From Sapria himalayana (Eukaryota > Streptophyta > Magnoliopsida > Malpighiales > Rafflesiaceae), in NCBI GenBank assembly GCA_029783825.1, contig JAREIK010003337.1, positions 163,863 to 227,862 on the forward strand: a stretch of DNA of 64,000 nucleotides, given 5' to 3'. The notes beneath the pieces are model-generated. The model had not been told where the DNA came from. It did not search any database and was given only the letters and a program-made list of their open reading frames with translations. The translations under genes and the position numbers were made by a program. Positions 11,189 to 21,697 of this stretch are shown here, in pieces (the first letter of the stretch is position 1; each line of letters begins with the position of its first letter).

Positions 11189-12604
11189 ATTATTATGTAT
11201 AACTATATATAACTATTTATAACAATATATACTATATGTATGATAACTTATAACTATAAATAGATGTATCTTACTATAAGTATAACTATAAAAACTTTAT
11301 ACATAACTATATTTAAATATATAATATACAACATATATTTAATATACATTTTTATATATTGGTATATAAAAATGTATTTTACTATATCTATACATATACA
11401 TAACTATATGTATACATATATAAAATTATATGAAAAAATATATATATCTACATGTATAAATATAAGTTTAACTATATGTGTAACTATATGTATAACAACA
11501 TGTAACTATTTTTAGAATTACATGTATAACAACATACAACATTATGTTTAACTATAAGTGTATAACTATATATAAATATTTGCTATAACTATATAAAACT
11601 CTATATAACTAAATATAACTATAATTGTAACTATGTATACATATATGTATACATATATGTAGATCTATATATATTTTTATAACTTTGTATACATTTATGT
11701 ATAACTAAATATAACTACTTGTATGAATATATATATATATAACTATATGTTTAACTATTTATAACTTTATATACTATATGAATCACGATAAAAACTTTAT
11801 ACATAACTATATTTAAATATATATTCTACAACATATATTTAATATACATTTTTATATATAGTATATAAAAAAGTATTTTACTATATCTATACCTATACAT
11901 AACTATATGTATAAATATATAAATTATATAAAAAATATATATATACCTACATGTATAAATATAAGTATAACTATATGTGTAACTATAAGTATAACTACAT
12001 GTAACTATATTTATAATTACATGTATAACAACATACAATATTATGTTTAACTCTATGTGTATCACTATATATAAATATTTGTATAACTATATACAACTCT
12101 ATATAATTAAATATAACTATATTTGTAACTATGTATACATATATGTAAATTTATATTTTTGTTTATATCTTTGTATACATTTATGTATAACTACGTGTAT
12201 GCTTATATCTCTATATATATAACTATATGTTTATTATTTATAATAATTTATAATTATATATACTATATGTATAATAACATATAACTATTAATAATTCTAT
12301 CTTACTATATGTATAAATATATAAACTTTATACAATTCTATATTTAAATATATAATTTACAACAAATATTTAATATACTTTTTTATATATTAGTATATAA
12401 AAATGTATTTTACTATATCTATACCTATACATAACTATATGTATAAATATATAAAATTATATGAAAAAATAATTATACCTACATGTATAAATATAAGTAT
12501 AACTATATGTGTAACTATATGTATAACCATATGTAACTATATATATAATTACATGTATAACAACATGCTACATTATGTTTAACTATATGTGTATAACTAT
12601 ATAT
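11189..12604. repeat. TATAACTA/TATGTATAAC satellite with about 500-bp higher-order repeat
   Basis: A minisatellite built on ATAACTATATGTATAACTA-like units. At a larger scale it repeats about three times: the marker ACTTTATACATAACTATA or its variant occurs near 11293, 11794 and 12320. Each is followed in the same order by ACAACATATATTTAATATAC-like, ACTATATCTATACCTATAC-like, CTACATGTATAAATATAAG and ATTACATGTATAACAACAT segments. Unit lengths are about 501 and 526 bases. It replaces the position where the TNP2 core of the transposase would be expected. Short frames in it are artefacts. Confidence 0.87.
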
Positions 12605-13202
12605 GTATGACCACTTTAATAGTGGTGTATGCATAAAAGGCTCAAGTTATAGTACAAATGAGATTGATTATTATGGTTAACTCACATAAGTTATTGAGAT
12701 GAAGTATCTTGGACTCGAAAATAATAGAATTGTATTATTATAAGTGCGAGTGGTTTGATCCGGCACGAAATGTGGGTATAAAGATTCATTTGGATTATAA
12801 GCTTCTGGATGTTAACCATAAACACATATATAATCAATATATGTCATTTATTATGGTAGTTCAAGCCACTCAAGTATATTATTATACATATCCAAGTTTA
12901 TCTTGTGATAAGAGTGATTGGTTGGAAAATTACAAAATCAAAGCTCGATCAAATTTTGAACTACCAACATCTCAACAAAGAAGTGCAAACTTTGCTTTTT
13001 CACGGCATTCCAAGAAGATGATATAAATAATATTGAGCCTGTGCATGTAGATGAATATCCAGAAAATATATATGACTCAAATTGTGGCTTAATAGAAATT
13101 GAAGATGATTAATTTTTATCTGAATATGAGTTGGAACTTCCATCGGAATCAGATGAAATATTAGAAGATCCATTGGAGGATGATACTAATGTCGATAATT
13201 AA
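12605..13202 (+). pseudogene. DUF4216 domain and acidic tail of a TNP2-type transposase, truncated
   Basis: A 3' transposase remnant. Traces of the conserved NSGVxxKG and EIDYYGxLT segments are visible at 12610-12690 in broken frames. They are followed by an open run 12709-13026 with ELYYYKCEWFDPARNVGIKI, DYKLLDVNHK and ATQVYYYTYPSLSCDKSDW, typical of DUF4216 (family FKCEWFDP, QVYYTPYPS). After a shift near 13000 the usual acidic tail follows (FQEDDINNIEPVHVDEYPEN, then LPSESDEILEDPLEDD) to TAA at 13200-13202, with one internal TAA near 13110. The TNP2 and DUF4218 parts are missing upstream, where the satellite begins abruptly. It is clearly distinct in sequence from the DUF4216 of element 1. 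Confidence 0.85.
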
Positions 13203-13345
13203 ACTGTTATAATTGTTTTATAATATTATACTATCAAAGACTTTCTATAATTTGCTAAAATCTATTGGTGTGTATTATTTTAAAATACATGTTTGTTCAT
13301 CAAATCTCTATTTTTTGTTCTATGTTTTTATTTTTTGTACAACAG

Positions 13346-15325
13346 ATGGTGCCTAAAGGATGTGGCCATGGTGGACGTGGATGTGGTTGTAGAAATAGAT
13401 GAAATTCATCTAGTATTTTACATCATGATGCAAATTTAGTACCATCTCATACCCACCATATCCAGACTTCAACATCACAACCATCTCCATCACCATCACC
13501 ATCGCCATCATTGACACCGTTACCATCACCTTTATCAAATATAAGCCCACCACCCATTGTCCTTCCTACACATACTTTTGATCCATCACCATCTTCTACA
13601 CCATATTTTACACTGATAATTCCCTCAGTTACAACACCATCAACATCATCAAATGTTGTGTCTTCCTCTACATTCAGTGCTAACTTACTAATTAATATTG
13701 TGGATGAGAGCTATAAGAAATATGTAAATATTACTTGAATAAAAAATTATGATGTTTCTGCTAGTTTTTTTTATATAGTTATGATTTTCTTGTTTTCAAT
13801 ATTATTTATTTTTATGTATAGTTTTATTCCATCTCACAAGTGTTCATCAATAATACAAAGTATTTCAAAAAATGATTGATTCTAAAGCATTCTCATGGAA
13901 GAAAGTTTCAGAATTGACAAGAGAGTCTAATTTTAATGACTTTCAGGTAAAAATAATGAAACAAAAGTATTTAAAATTAAATATCTAATTAGTTAACTAT
14001 TATGTTGGTTATTATTCAAGTAGTAAATAATTATGTCCTTGTATTAAGATAAATTTTTTGTGATTTTTCTATATATAGAATCAGTGTACATGGGCACCCA
14101 AATTTGATGGAAAGATAAAATCATTGTGGGAGAGTAAAACTACTAAATGGTATTCAGATTTTGTACTTAAATTGAAGAATCTAAAAGAAATGCTTGATTT
14201 TATATTCGAGGATGACTGGCCTGAGGGCTTAAGTATTGGGAGGAGCCACACGTAAAGAAAATATTAGAGATTACCAGCAAAAATCGATGGACTTAGGTAG
14301 CCGGACTAGGTACAAGAATGTCTCTCCAAACATAAGGATCAAAGTCAAACATTGAGCATACTCGAGATTTGGTACAATTTTAATGTTTTAAAAATTTATA
14401 TATTTAGTAGTTGTCCTAATAGTCCAAATAAATTAAATATGTGCATGGTTTTATTAATTTGTTTAAATTTTTTAACATTTGTTATTTTTTGACTAATAAA
14501 TACATACTCTAGGCTGGAGAATTGGGTCAATATTCCAATTTTAATGAGATTTACAAGAAGATGCATATGAAGAAAGTAGATGATTAGCTTGTTGACAACA
14601 AGTCTTAGATGATTACTGTTAAAATTTGTTATATTAATAAAATTTTATAATACTACAATAATTTCTGAATGTTGTTTGGAATGCAAAATATTAAATTTAT
14701 TTTATGTATATATAGAATAGTATTTTTCTCTTTTTTATCACAGGAACTCATGAAGGAACATGTGACATCAGCTTCTCAACAAGTTTAGGATTCTATGAAT
14801 CTTTAACCAATAGACTATGATCTGATCTATTTTGGGACCATAGAAGGTCATAAGAAGCAGCAAGTGTACGGCTTCGACTCGAAGTGAGTGGAATTTTATT
14901 GTAGCAATCATGCTTCTAATTCATCTATTATAGCAATGTTGGATGAGGCAGTCGAACAACACGTAATGAAAAAAAATGAACATTTTGAAGTTATGAAGAC
15001 CGAAATAAAAGAGAAGGATGAGTAGCTTTCTCATTTGAAAGAAGAAATGTAGGAAATGAAAGAAGAGAATGATGAGCAGATTACTCATTTGAAGGAAGAA
15101 ATGTAGGAAATGAAAGAAGAGAATGATGAGCAGATTACTCAATTGAAGGAAGAAATGTAAGAAATAAATGATGAGATGAAAGAAATTAAGAATGTAATGC
15201 AACAGAAGATGTCCTATATGGAGTCATAGTTAGCGGCCTTGACACGACAGATAACATTTTGAGATTATCTGCAAAACCAAGTAGGAGATGCTAGAACAAA
15301 TGCACCAACTAATTGTAAGGATGAT
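13346..15325 (+). pseudogene. Transposase_24 (Ptta/En/Spm) gene with Pro/Ser-rich N-terminus and coiled-coil tail, degenerate
   Basis: ATG at 13346 follows a TTGTACAACAG acceptor-like sequence and encodes a Gly/Arg-rich start (MVPKGCGHGGRGCGCRNR). A Pro/Ser/Thr-rich stretch follows, open from 13511 to 13738 and containing repeated SPSP. Later exons give SKAFSWKKVSELTRESNFND (13881-13940), CTWAPKFDGKIKSLWESK and TKWYSDFVLKLKNLKEM (about 14088-14190), a degraded W/EPH segment and HTRDLAGELGQYSNF-like traces (about 14355-14540). These are the conserved order of the Ptta/En/Spm family. The tail at about 14930-15240 is a charged coiled coil (EEM, EMKEENDEQITHLK) built of three 54-base units. Many in-frame stops occur (15023, 15050, 15104, 15158, 15227). 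This is the accessory-protein gene of element 2, now dead. Confidence 0.8.
15017..15178 (+). repeat. 54-bp tandem coiled-coil repeat, three copies
   Basis: GATGAG(C/T)AG recurs at 15017, 15071 and 15125, exactly 54 bases (18 codons) apart. Each unit encodes DE-Q-IT(or LS)-HLKEEM-stop-EMKEEN. Each copy carries a stop at the same place (TAG 15050, TAG 15104, TAA 15158) where glutamine is the likely original. The period keeps the reading frame and suits a heptad-rich coiled coil. Confidence 0.88.
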
Positions 15326-15480
15326 TTTGTATCATAATTATTTCTGAAGTATTTTTTTATTCTTGTCTATGTGTAGCTAAACATGATCATATTTTTTTAG
15401 AAGTATCATTTTTATTTATTATGGTATTGTTCATTGCTTTGCTGAGTAACCTAACCATGAATCTTTGTAGGACATCTGAT

Positions 15481-16110
15481 GTGAGATGCACGAATAAATT
15501 CTGATTCAAAGCCTTCAAGCATTGCCACTATCCTTCCTATGGATGGGTTCCATCTTTATTGATCTCTGTTGGATCAAAAAAAAGGCAGAAATATGATTAT
15601 CTTTATAATTTCTGAATCATTTTATTTTTGCATTCTTTCTCTCTCTAAACATCATTGCTAGCCATCTTTTAGATATTTGTTAAAGTTGTATGTATGACTA
15701 TCAACTCAGATTCGTGTTTGTTCATGTCTATAATTACTATTTTTATATATCTGTGAATATGTTTGTGTGTATCTGAATATATTGTTTAGAGTTTTAGCCT
15801 ATTATATGTATATAAAAGGCTTGGCTGGTCCTCCTAGTGCTGGCAACATCACGTTACCTTCTAATGTTGTGAGATGCACGAAATAATTTTGGTCCCATGC
15901 TAACGCATCCTCATTTTTTGATTCGAAGCCATCAGGTATTTCCATGGTCCTTCCTATGGATAGTTTCCATCTTTACCAATCTCTATTGGATCAAAAGGAG
16001 GATGAGCTTTTTTTATCTTCATGCATTCTAAAATATTTTATTTTTTTCCTTCTATCTCTCTCTCTAAACATCATTTCTTGCCATCTTTTAGATATTTATT
16101 GAAGTTTTTG
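15481..16110. repeat. Diverged tandem duplication, non-coding, in CACTA element 2
   Basis: 15481-15690 and 15869-16110 are direct copies. Shared runs in order are GTGAGATGCACGAA, GATTCGAAGCC (GATTCAAAGCC in copy 1), CCTTCCTATGGAT, TCTCTGTTGGATCAAAA (TCTCTATTGGATCAAAA in copy 2), CTCTCTAAACATCAT and GCCATCTTTTAGATATTT. Copy 2 has extra bases, so the spacing drifts from 388 to 419. No open frame is conserved between copies. Confidence 0.8.
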
Positions 16111-16429
16111 TGGTCATCAATCTAGTTAAGCATTAATATGTGTTCTCTTTATTACCTATTTTCTATATTTTTCTATTAAATTATCACTATAACTTCAATA
16201 TATATTAAATATATTGAAACAATGTGTTTACAAGTTTGTTCTTGACATTCTTATTTCATGAAGATCTATGTTGTCGCCGATCAGATCTGCTTCTGCTTTT
16301 TATTGATCATCGGTGGAATTAAACTATTGAATTGTTAATTCCCAAAACAATTGCTAATGAAATTCAATTAAATGTGTTCATTCTACTTGTTCTACTTCTC
16401 TTGCATGTTCTTAGTTTCATGGATGATGA

Positions 16430-17010
16430 TGGCCTGAACATGAGGAACTAGGGCTATTACGAGCTATATTACAAGGGGCATCTTGGTTTGCAACTGATAC
16501 CTAGCATGAGAGACCACGACATGAGGCATTTCTTACTAGGACATGATCTTAACAACTTTATCGTTAATGCCAACAATCAATCCATCCACGTGAATGCATT
16601 TTCTCCAACACTTTTCTTGCATTGCATTACATGAGAGATGGCTGGATAAACCATAGAGATACGTTTTTGAACATCTTACCTCTAGATACTTTTTATCCTG
16701 TTCTAACAGAAACTTCTGGAGCTCAACATTTGCAGATTCTACATCCACATGATTCTTTGCGAGATGAAAGGATTTGTAAGATTGATCAACAAAGCCCCGA
16801 CAAACAATGTAGCCGATCCAAAAGAAAAAGAAAAGTGGGGATCCGCCAAAAAAATCTAAACCAAAGAAACCGATGAAACCAAAGTATCCAATCTCCATTC
16901 TTATTCCACGTTTGAAAGCTCCAAAGAAATGCTTGGACGTGGTCATCAATAGCAATGACATTGATATCTCTAACATTCCCATACTAGCTTGCACATGCAT
17001 AGGCAAGTCT
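16430..17010. other. Less AT-rich pocket with a 157-codon minus-strand open frame, unassigned
   Basis: The minus strand is open at 17006-16536 (156 residues), with a hydrophobic Phe/Gly-rich segment (GYFGFIGFFGLDFFGG, about residues 40-55) and a later charged part (DVESANVELQKFLLEQ). An 84-codon frame overlaps on the + strand. I recognise neither. Base composition is less AT-rich than the neighbours, which would suit a captured host fragment, but there is no homology argument. A real gene is possible but not supported. Confidence 0.3.
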
Positions 17011-17117
17011 CTATAGTGCTACTGATGGGGTTGTGGTTGGTACCAATCTGCATGCTACACAACTAGCATATCAATGTATCTCTTGCCGATGAGCATGAAA
17101 ATAAGAGGAGCGGGGTT

Positions 17118-17223
17118 GGCTTGGAGGAAGATGAGTATGGTACCTTGCTATATGAAGTTTGCAAATTTTGTACCCATTTGCTTTTTTTCTATGTGAAAGA
17201 CAAAACATCTAATTTTTGAAGTT
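17118..17223. repeat. Direct repeat, copy 2 (partner at 9391-9504)
   Basis: Contains CCTTGCTATATGAAGTTTGC, AATTTTGTACCCATTTG and AACATCTAATTTTTGAAG, matching the upstream copy in the same orientation with substitutions and small indels. It lies just downstream of the unassigned less AT-rich pocket. Confidence 0.7.
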
Positions 17224-17299
17224 TTGTTCCTCTTTTTTTCATTGAATGTGTATTGTTTTTATGGAGTGCATTTTATTTTTATGGAGTGCATATTGAATT

Positions 17300-17690
17300 G
17301 TTTCCAGCCATGGATGTGTACGATAATGAACTGTTCTATAGTTACGTTGATGCATACAACGAAGTGATGATGCTTGCTTCGAACCAAGAGATGAACCATA
17401 TGGCAATAGAAGCTACAAGGCTGATGGACTAAAATAATGAAGCTAAGCGATCAAAATCATTGATGCAAGCACATAGAGAGGAAAAGAAACATTCTAAGAA
17501 AGCCACACGTGAGCATTGTGCCGCGGGGGTGGTGGGGTAGAGCAACCCCCTTATAGGCCTTGGGATCGGGAGAGAGTTCTAGTTGCGGGGAGGCAAGGTG
17601 TGAACTTTGATGCACCAAGCCTAGCTCGTGGCTTGTCTTCCAGGTTTTCCTCTAAAAGTTTTCAGAGATCTTTTCGTAAATTTAAATAAT
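17300..17690 (+). other. Unassigned, locally GC-rich segment in CACTA element 2
   Basis: A plus-strand frame begins ATGGATGTGTACGATAATG at 17309 and reads MDVYDNELFYSYVDAYNEVM before a TAA near 17431. The frame continues past it. A G-rich stretch at 17515-17600 (GCCGCGGGGGTGGTGGGG, TTGCGGGGAGGCAAGG) stands out in this AT-rich element. It could be a captured gene piece or the end of the second transposon gene; I do not recognise it. Confidence 0.3.
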
Positions 17691-17794
17691 TTTCGTATTT
17701 CTTATATATGTTGATAGTGAAGTTTTGTGCCATCTTTGTAAAGTATAAATGGGATAATACTAATTTGTTGTAGTTTTTTGCCATATGAAGCTAT

Positions 17795-17965
17795 GTGATT
17801 ACATATATTGACATATATTACTCCAATATATATGTATATATAATACTATAGTATATATGTACATATAATACTATAGCATTATATGTAACTAGTGAAATGC
17901 TAGTATATATGTACATATATACTATAGTATATAAGTACATATATATTGTAGTATTATATATTTAT
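17795..17965. repeat. TATGTACATATA palindromic tandem repeats (element 2)
   Basis: Alternating near-perfect palindromes of the type ATATATGTACATATAT joined by ACTATAGTATA or TAGTATTATA spacers. The same motif array occurs at the matching place in element 3 (41235-41520). It lies just inside the 3' subterminal region of the element. Confidence 0.8.
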
Positions 17966-18019
17966 CCAAACAAAACTTTATTTTTTATTTATTTTGATTT
18001 GATTGACTGGTTTAATTTG

Positions 18020-18200
18020 GGTATAGATATGATACCACAATGTTCTCCATACTAAGCTTGTAGAAGTGAAGTGATTTTTTACTAGACATGATGTCCTGCA
18101 ACTAGAACAGCTTTTTCCCAACAGAAAGATGGTGACCGGAGCAGCTGGGAGAGACAAAGTAACGTCAATATCACGGATAGATTATACTTTATGTACTGTC
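18020..18200 (+). other. Conserved block shared with element 3 near the 3' end
   Basis: Segments such as CATACTAAGCTTGTAGAAG, TAGACATGATGTCCTGCAA and CAGAAAGATGGTGACCGGAG match the opposite strand of 41035-41190 in element 3. It is the most GC-rich and best conserved part of the 3' region outside the terminal motifs, so it may be the last exon of an element gene, but I see no assignable motif. Confidence 0.55.
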
Positions 18201-18399
18201 GTTAAATACATTGATGAAGATGTAAAAAAATTGTGTTATATTTATTTTAATTTTGTAACATGTTGTATCAGAAAAATGTATTAACTACTTTTATTTTTTG
18301 TTAATTATAATTTATCATTTATAGTATATGTTTTTATTCAAATTAATATAAAAACAAAAAAATTGGTAATTAAATTTTTTGTAAAAAAAATAAAATAGT

Positions 18400-18695
18400 A
18401 AAATAGTTTTGAAATGAAAATAACTAGGGAATTTTGGCTAGATAATTTAGCTAGGGAATTTTCTAAAGCTCTAAAATACGATCAAAATTAGCAAAGGAAA
18501 GAAATAATTAAGGTAGGGAATTTTCCGTCACTAAAATTATTTAGCTAGGGAATTTTTCCCTCGATAATTTTTTGCGAAGAGCAATTTAGCTTAGGAAAGG
18601 TTCCATCATTAATCAATAGTTATTCAACTTTAGCGACAGAAAATCTCGTTTGGCTAGAGATTTTTCCCCAGCTATTTGGGATTTTTCTTGTATTG
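18400..18695. repeat. 3' subterminal and terminal repeats of CACTA element 2
   Basis: Repeated AATTTAGCTAGGGAATTTT units (18440-18560), TTTAGCGACAGAAAATCTC near 18632 and a terminal CCCCAGCTATTTGGG followed by ATTTTTCTTGTATTG ending at 18695. The terminal TAGTG has changed to TATTG. The same block, inverted, begins element 3 at 40452. Confidence 0.85.
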
Positions 18696-19055
18696 TATTT
18701 GGCTATTTATTTATCAGTGTATCTATAAATCTGTCTTATGTCTATCTATCTATTTGTTTATTTATCTTTCTGACTATTTATCTTTTGTCAAAACATCTAT
18801 CTATCTATCTATCTGTCTATATGTTTATCTGTCAATCTTTCTATATGTCTATCTGCAGATCTATCTATCTCTCTAATAGTCTATATGTCTATCTATTTAT
18901 CTATCTATTTGTTTATCTGTCTATTTGTCTATCTGTCTATCTACCTATCAGCATATCAGGTATATATATGTCTATCTATTTATTAGTCTATTTGTCTATC
19001 AGTCTATCAATATATTTGTCTATATGTTTGTTTATCTATCTATCTAACTATCTAT
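18696..19055. repeat. TCTA/TATC tetranucleotide array (right remnant)
   Basis: About 360 bases of degenerate (TCTA)n, starting directly after the 3' end of element 2 with the duplicated TAT. Together with 7766-8141 it forms one array of about 735 bases that element 2 split. Open frames through it are repeat artefacts. Confidence 0.92.
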
Positions 19056-20083
19056 CAATTGCAAGAAGAATTGGAGACTGAGCATGGAAATGGGAAATGG
19101 AAAAGAATTCATTATTACTCTGTGGTAGAATAGTAGACTGAAAATAGGAAGCAGATAACTCAACTACAGAAAAATCACCAACAAACCCAGCACCAACATC
19201 ACAAAATCTGCAAATTAATGATGGAAACATAACTAATTAAACTTCACAAAATAGCAACACAAAACACGATGCTGAAGATATGATGCATAAGCCATGTACA
19301 ACTCCACTTTCCATTGTTTGTAAATCTAAGCCGTGTAGAAACTGATGACAAGAGTATTTGACTACAATTTCTATCTTTCGATCCCAATTTTAACTCCTTT
19401 TCAGCTTTTTATTTTGTCCTGCCAAGCTACAAAAAATATCCGTATAACAAGGGTAGCCATTAAGCATTATACATTTTGGTAATATCTACTAATGTAACAA
19501 TAAAGGGCGGTGATGACCTGTCGTGCAACGCGTAAAAATATATTCACTGAGATCATGTGCGAAAATATAACAACCCTGAGGAAGAAAGATATAAATAAGC
19601 AAAGAGAATTCCATCAATGAAGAAATGGAAAACGAAGTGATAGAGAAGCAAGCCGAGACTCTTCCATCGACTCTTCTAGTTTGTTGCCAGCACCATTTTA
19701 AATCCAATTACATATTTTACAAATAAAATATATTAACTAATTTGTTCCAATTCAATACATTCATAATTAATATTTTCATATCAATGACACTTAATAGTGA
19801 CAATGTTTATATTTTTCAATCCCTTATTAGTCTTAACAAGCTATTATTCTTAACAATCTATTAGTCTTAACAATGACACATCTAGTAAGTGCCATAAAAA
19901 CATAAAACATATTCCAAATAATGAAGTTTTTAAAAAATTAAATGCCATGTCTAATTAATATATTTTATTATACAAACAAATATTAATCTTTATCTTTTCC
20001 GCGACAAATTTACAGTCCAGTGTGCCTAATATTCAGTTGTAGGTTTTTTATTTATTTATGGAAAGACTTCTGTTCCCAAACTT

Positions 20084-20565
20084 GAAGAACCTGCCGAATG
20101 TTTCACACAAGCAGCATATTATAAGCTGGCAGCAGATATATACGTTAAAGTCAACTTCTTCAGCAAATGTATTGAGTGCTGTCAAAAGGGGGAGCTGTTC
20201 GATGATAGACTCTATTAAATTTCCAACTGGTAAGAACGTGTCATGCAATATCATTACATTAAAAGAGACGAAGGCAAAATATAAGATGCAAAATAGAAGA
20301 TTTTGGAGGATGCTGCGAAGAAATGCAAAAAGATTGGAAGACAAGTTCACAATGGTGAAATAAGTTAACCTATTCAATTCAAGTGATTCAATGCGTAGTT
20401 TTTTGAAAAAATTAAAGTGAATGGAAGAGCTGATACAATTAGAAACTTAATGGGGAAACTTCCTGGATGCTGCAAAGATCGCCAAGGATATCAGAGGCAC
20501 TACTTGAAGCCAAGATGTTGGAAAAGTCCGAACTATTTGAAGAAGATGCGCTAGTAAGTTAATGG
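20084..20565 (+). pseudogene. Captured fragment resembling plant TPR/ankyrin UvrD-like helicase protein
   Basis: In the frame starting at 20084 the sequence reads EEPAECFTQAAYYKLAADIY then VKVNFFSKCIECCQKGELFD. This resembles the plant TPR-and-ankyrin UvrD-like helicase family (pattern AECFxxAGxYxLAAEVYAKGNFFSECLSVCxKGKLFD). Downstream, in shifting frames (20380-20560), come SMRSFLKKLK, a MEELIQLE-like piece, GNFLDAAKIAKDIRG and LEAKMLEKSELFEEDA, in the same order as that family (SMRxFLxSL, GNFLEAANIAKxKGDxLLEADLLEKAGxxEEA). Several frame changes and stops separate the pieces, so it is a relic. A second copy of its latter half is at 21698-21985. The recognition is from memory of the family pattern and should be checked by search. 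Confidence 0.6.
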
Positions 20566-21277
20566 GGAAACTTCCATATTTGCATATAATAGCGAGGGAG
20601 TCTTTATTTTATTAAATGAAGACTCGCAAGAAATGTAAAATTATATTTATCACATCAATTTATTAAAAGACATAAAATTTTCAATTTATTTTTATTTCTC
20701 TTAGGGATAAATTAAATATTAACAAATTAATTTTAAAATTAAATAGTATTACGTATTTTATAAATAAAACATTCAAATTTGAATGTAAAACTATTTAATT
20801 TTTATTAATTTGATCATAAATATCTTTTTATTTTTAATAAAAATAATTCAACTAAAATTTGATAATTTTGTTTTTTAAAATCAAGAATAAAATTTAAAAT
20901 TTTATTACTTATTTTACAGAAAAAAAATAAATTACTTCCAAATCAATTAATTCAAAATTAATATTTTCACATCAATGACACTAATAAAAGTGACAAGGTT
21001 TTTAATTTTCAGCCCCTTATTCTTTGGCAATTTTTAAGGAGTAAAGAAATTTCCTAACCTATTTGCCTTATCAATGACACATCTAGTAAGTGTCATTCAA
21101 TGTCTAATTACAAATAGAATAATTACATTTTCCGAAAGCATCAATGAATAAAACGTAATTAATTTGAAGTTTTGTTGTAGTGAGTGAAGCATCAATAACA
21201 GAGAAAATGAAAATCAGAGCTTGCTTCAGGAAGACACAGAGAAGACGAGACCGGTAGAGAGAGAAACCAAGAAGGAA

Positions 21278-21309
21278 TTGGGTTAGCTCCGAGCGAGGAG
21301 CTAACCCAA
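21278..21309. repeat. Perfect 13-bp inverted repeat (hairpin)
   Basis: TTGGGTTAGCTCC (21278-21290), a 6-base loop (GAGCGA), then GGAGCTAACCCAA (21297-21309), an exact reverse complement. It lies about 100 bases after the intact terminal repeat at 21181, in a GC-richer patch. Confidence 0.85.
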
Positions 21310-21697
21310 AGAAGATCAAATTCAAGCTAGTATTCGGGGGAGTGAAAACGAAACATATACTCTAAATGGCAGAAATGCGATGGAGAAAAAAGCATCCATG
21401 ATAGTCAACTCTTCTATTCTGCTATGCTTTTGCAACCTCCACTTCCAAGTACAAAAGAACTCAATTAAAATAAAGAGAAGGAAACAAAAAAGTTACACTT
21501 TCACCCCTAGTTTTACTCTAAATTAATTCTCAACAGGAATCCATGGGCTCACTGAATTAATTCACAATTGTCATGATCACAAGGCCACTCGCGCATGTCC
21601 AGATACTTCCTCTCCCATAACCAAACATGAGAATATAACGTTTCTTTTTCCCCCCCTTCTCTCTTTCTCTCTACTTGTGATTTATGATAAGTTAATG

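Larger units (their letters stand above)
8142..18695 (+). mobile_element. CACTA transposon, element 2, complete with both termini and TSD
   Basis: The left terminus is CACTACAATAAAATGTC at 8142. The right terminus, read on the complementary strand from 18695, is CAATACAAGAAAAATCC, so the ends form an imperfect inverted repeat (CACTA has decayed to CAATA on the right). The flanking three bases are TAT on both sides (8139-8141 and 18696-18698), the 3-bp duplication expected for CACTA insertion. Both ends carry subterminal copies of TAGCTAGGGA/TCCCTAGCTA-type and AGCGACGGA-type motifs. Inside are a DUF4216 remnant and a Transposase_24 remnant on the + strand, an EC1-like relic on the - strand and a large AT satellite. 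The TNP2 core is missing and the genes carry stops, so mobility would need help in trans. Length is 10,554 bp. Confidence 0.9.

Noticed and set aside
11264..12065. 79-83 codon frames rich in Tyr, Ile and Thr
   Set aside because: They lie in the TATAACTA satellite and follow its composition.
18650..19081. 143-codon plus-strand frame
   Set aside because: Runs from the CACTA 3' terminus through the TCTA array; repeat artefact.
19048..19707. Small minus-strand frames at 19048-19230 and 19489-19707
   Set aside because: No recognisable motif, no conserved counterpart in the duplicated copy and short enough to be chance.
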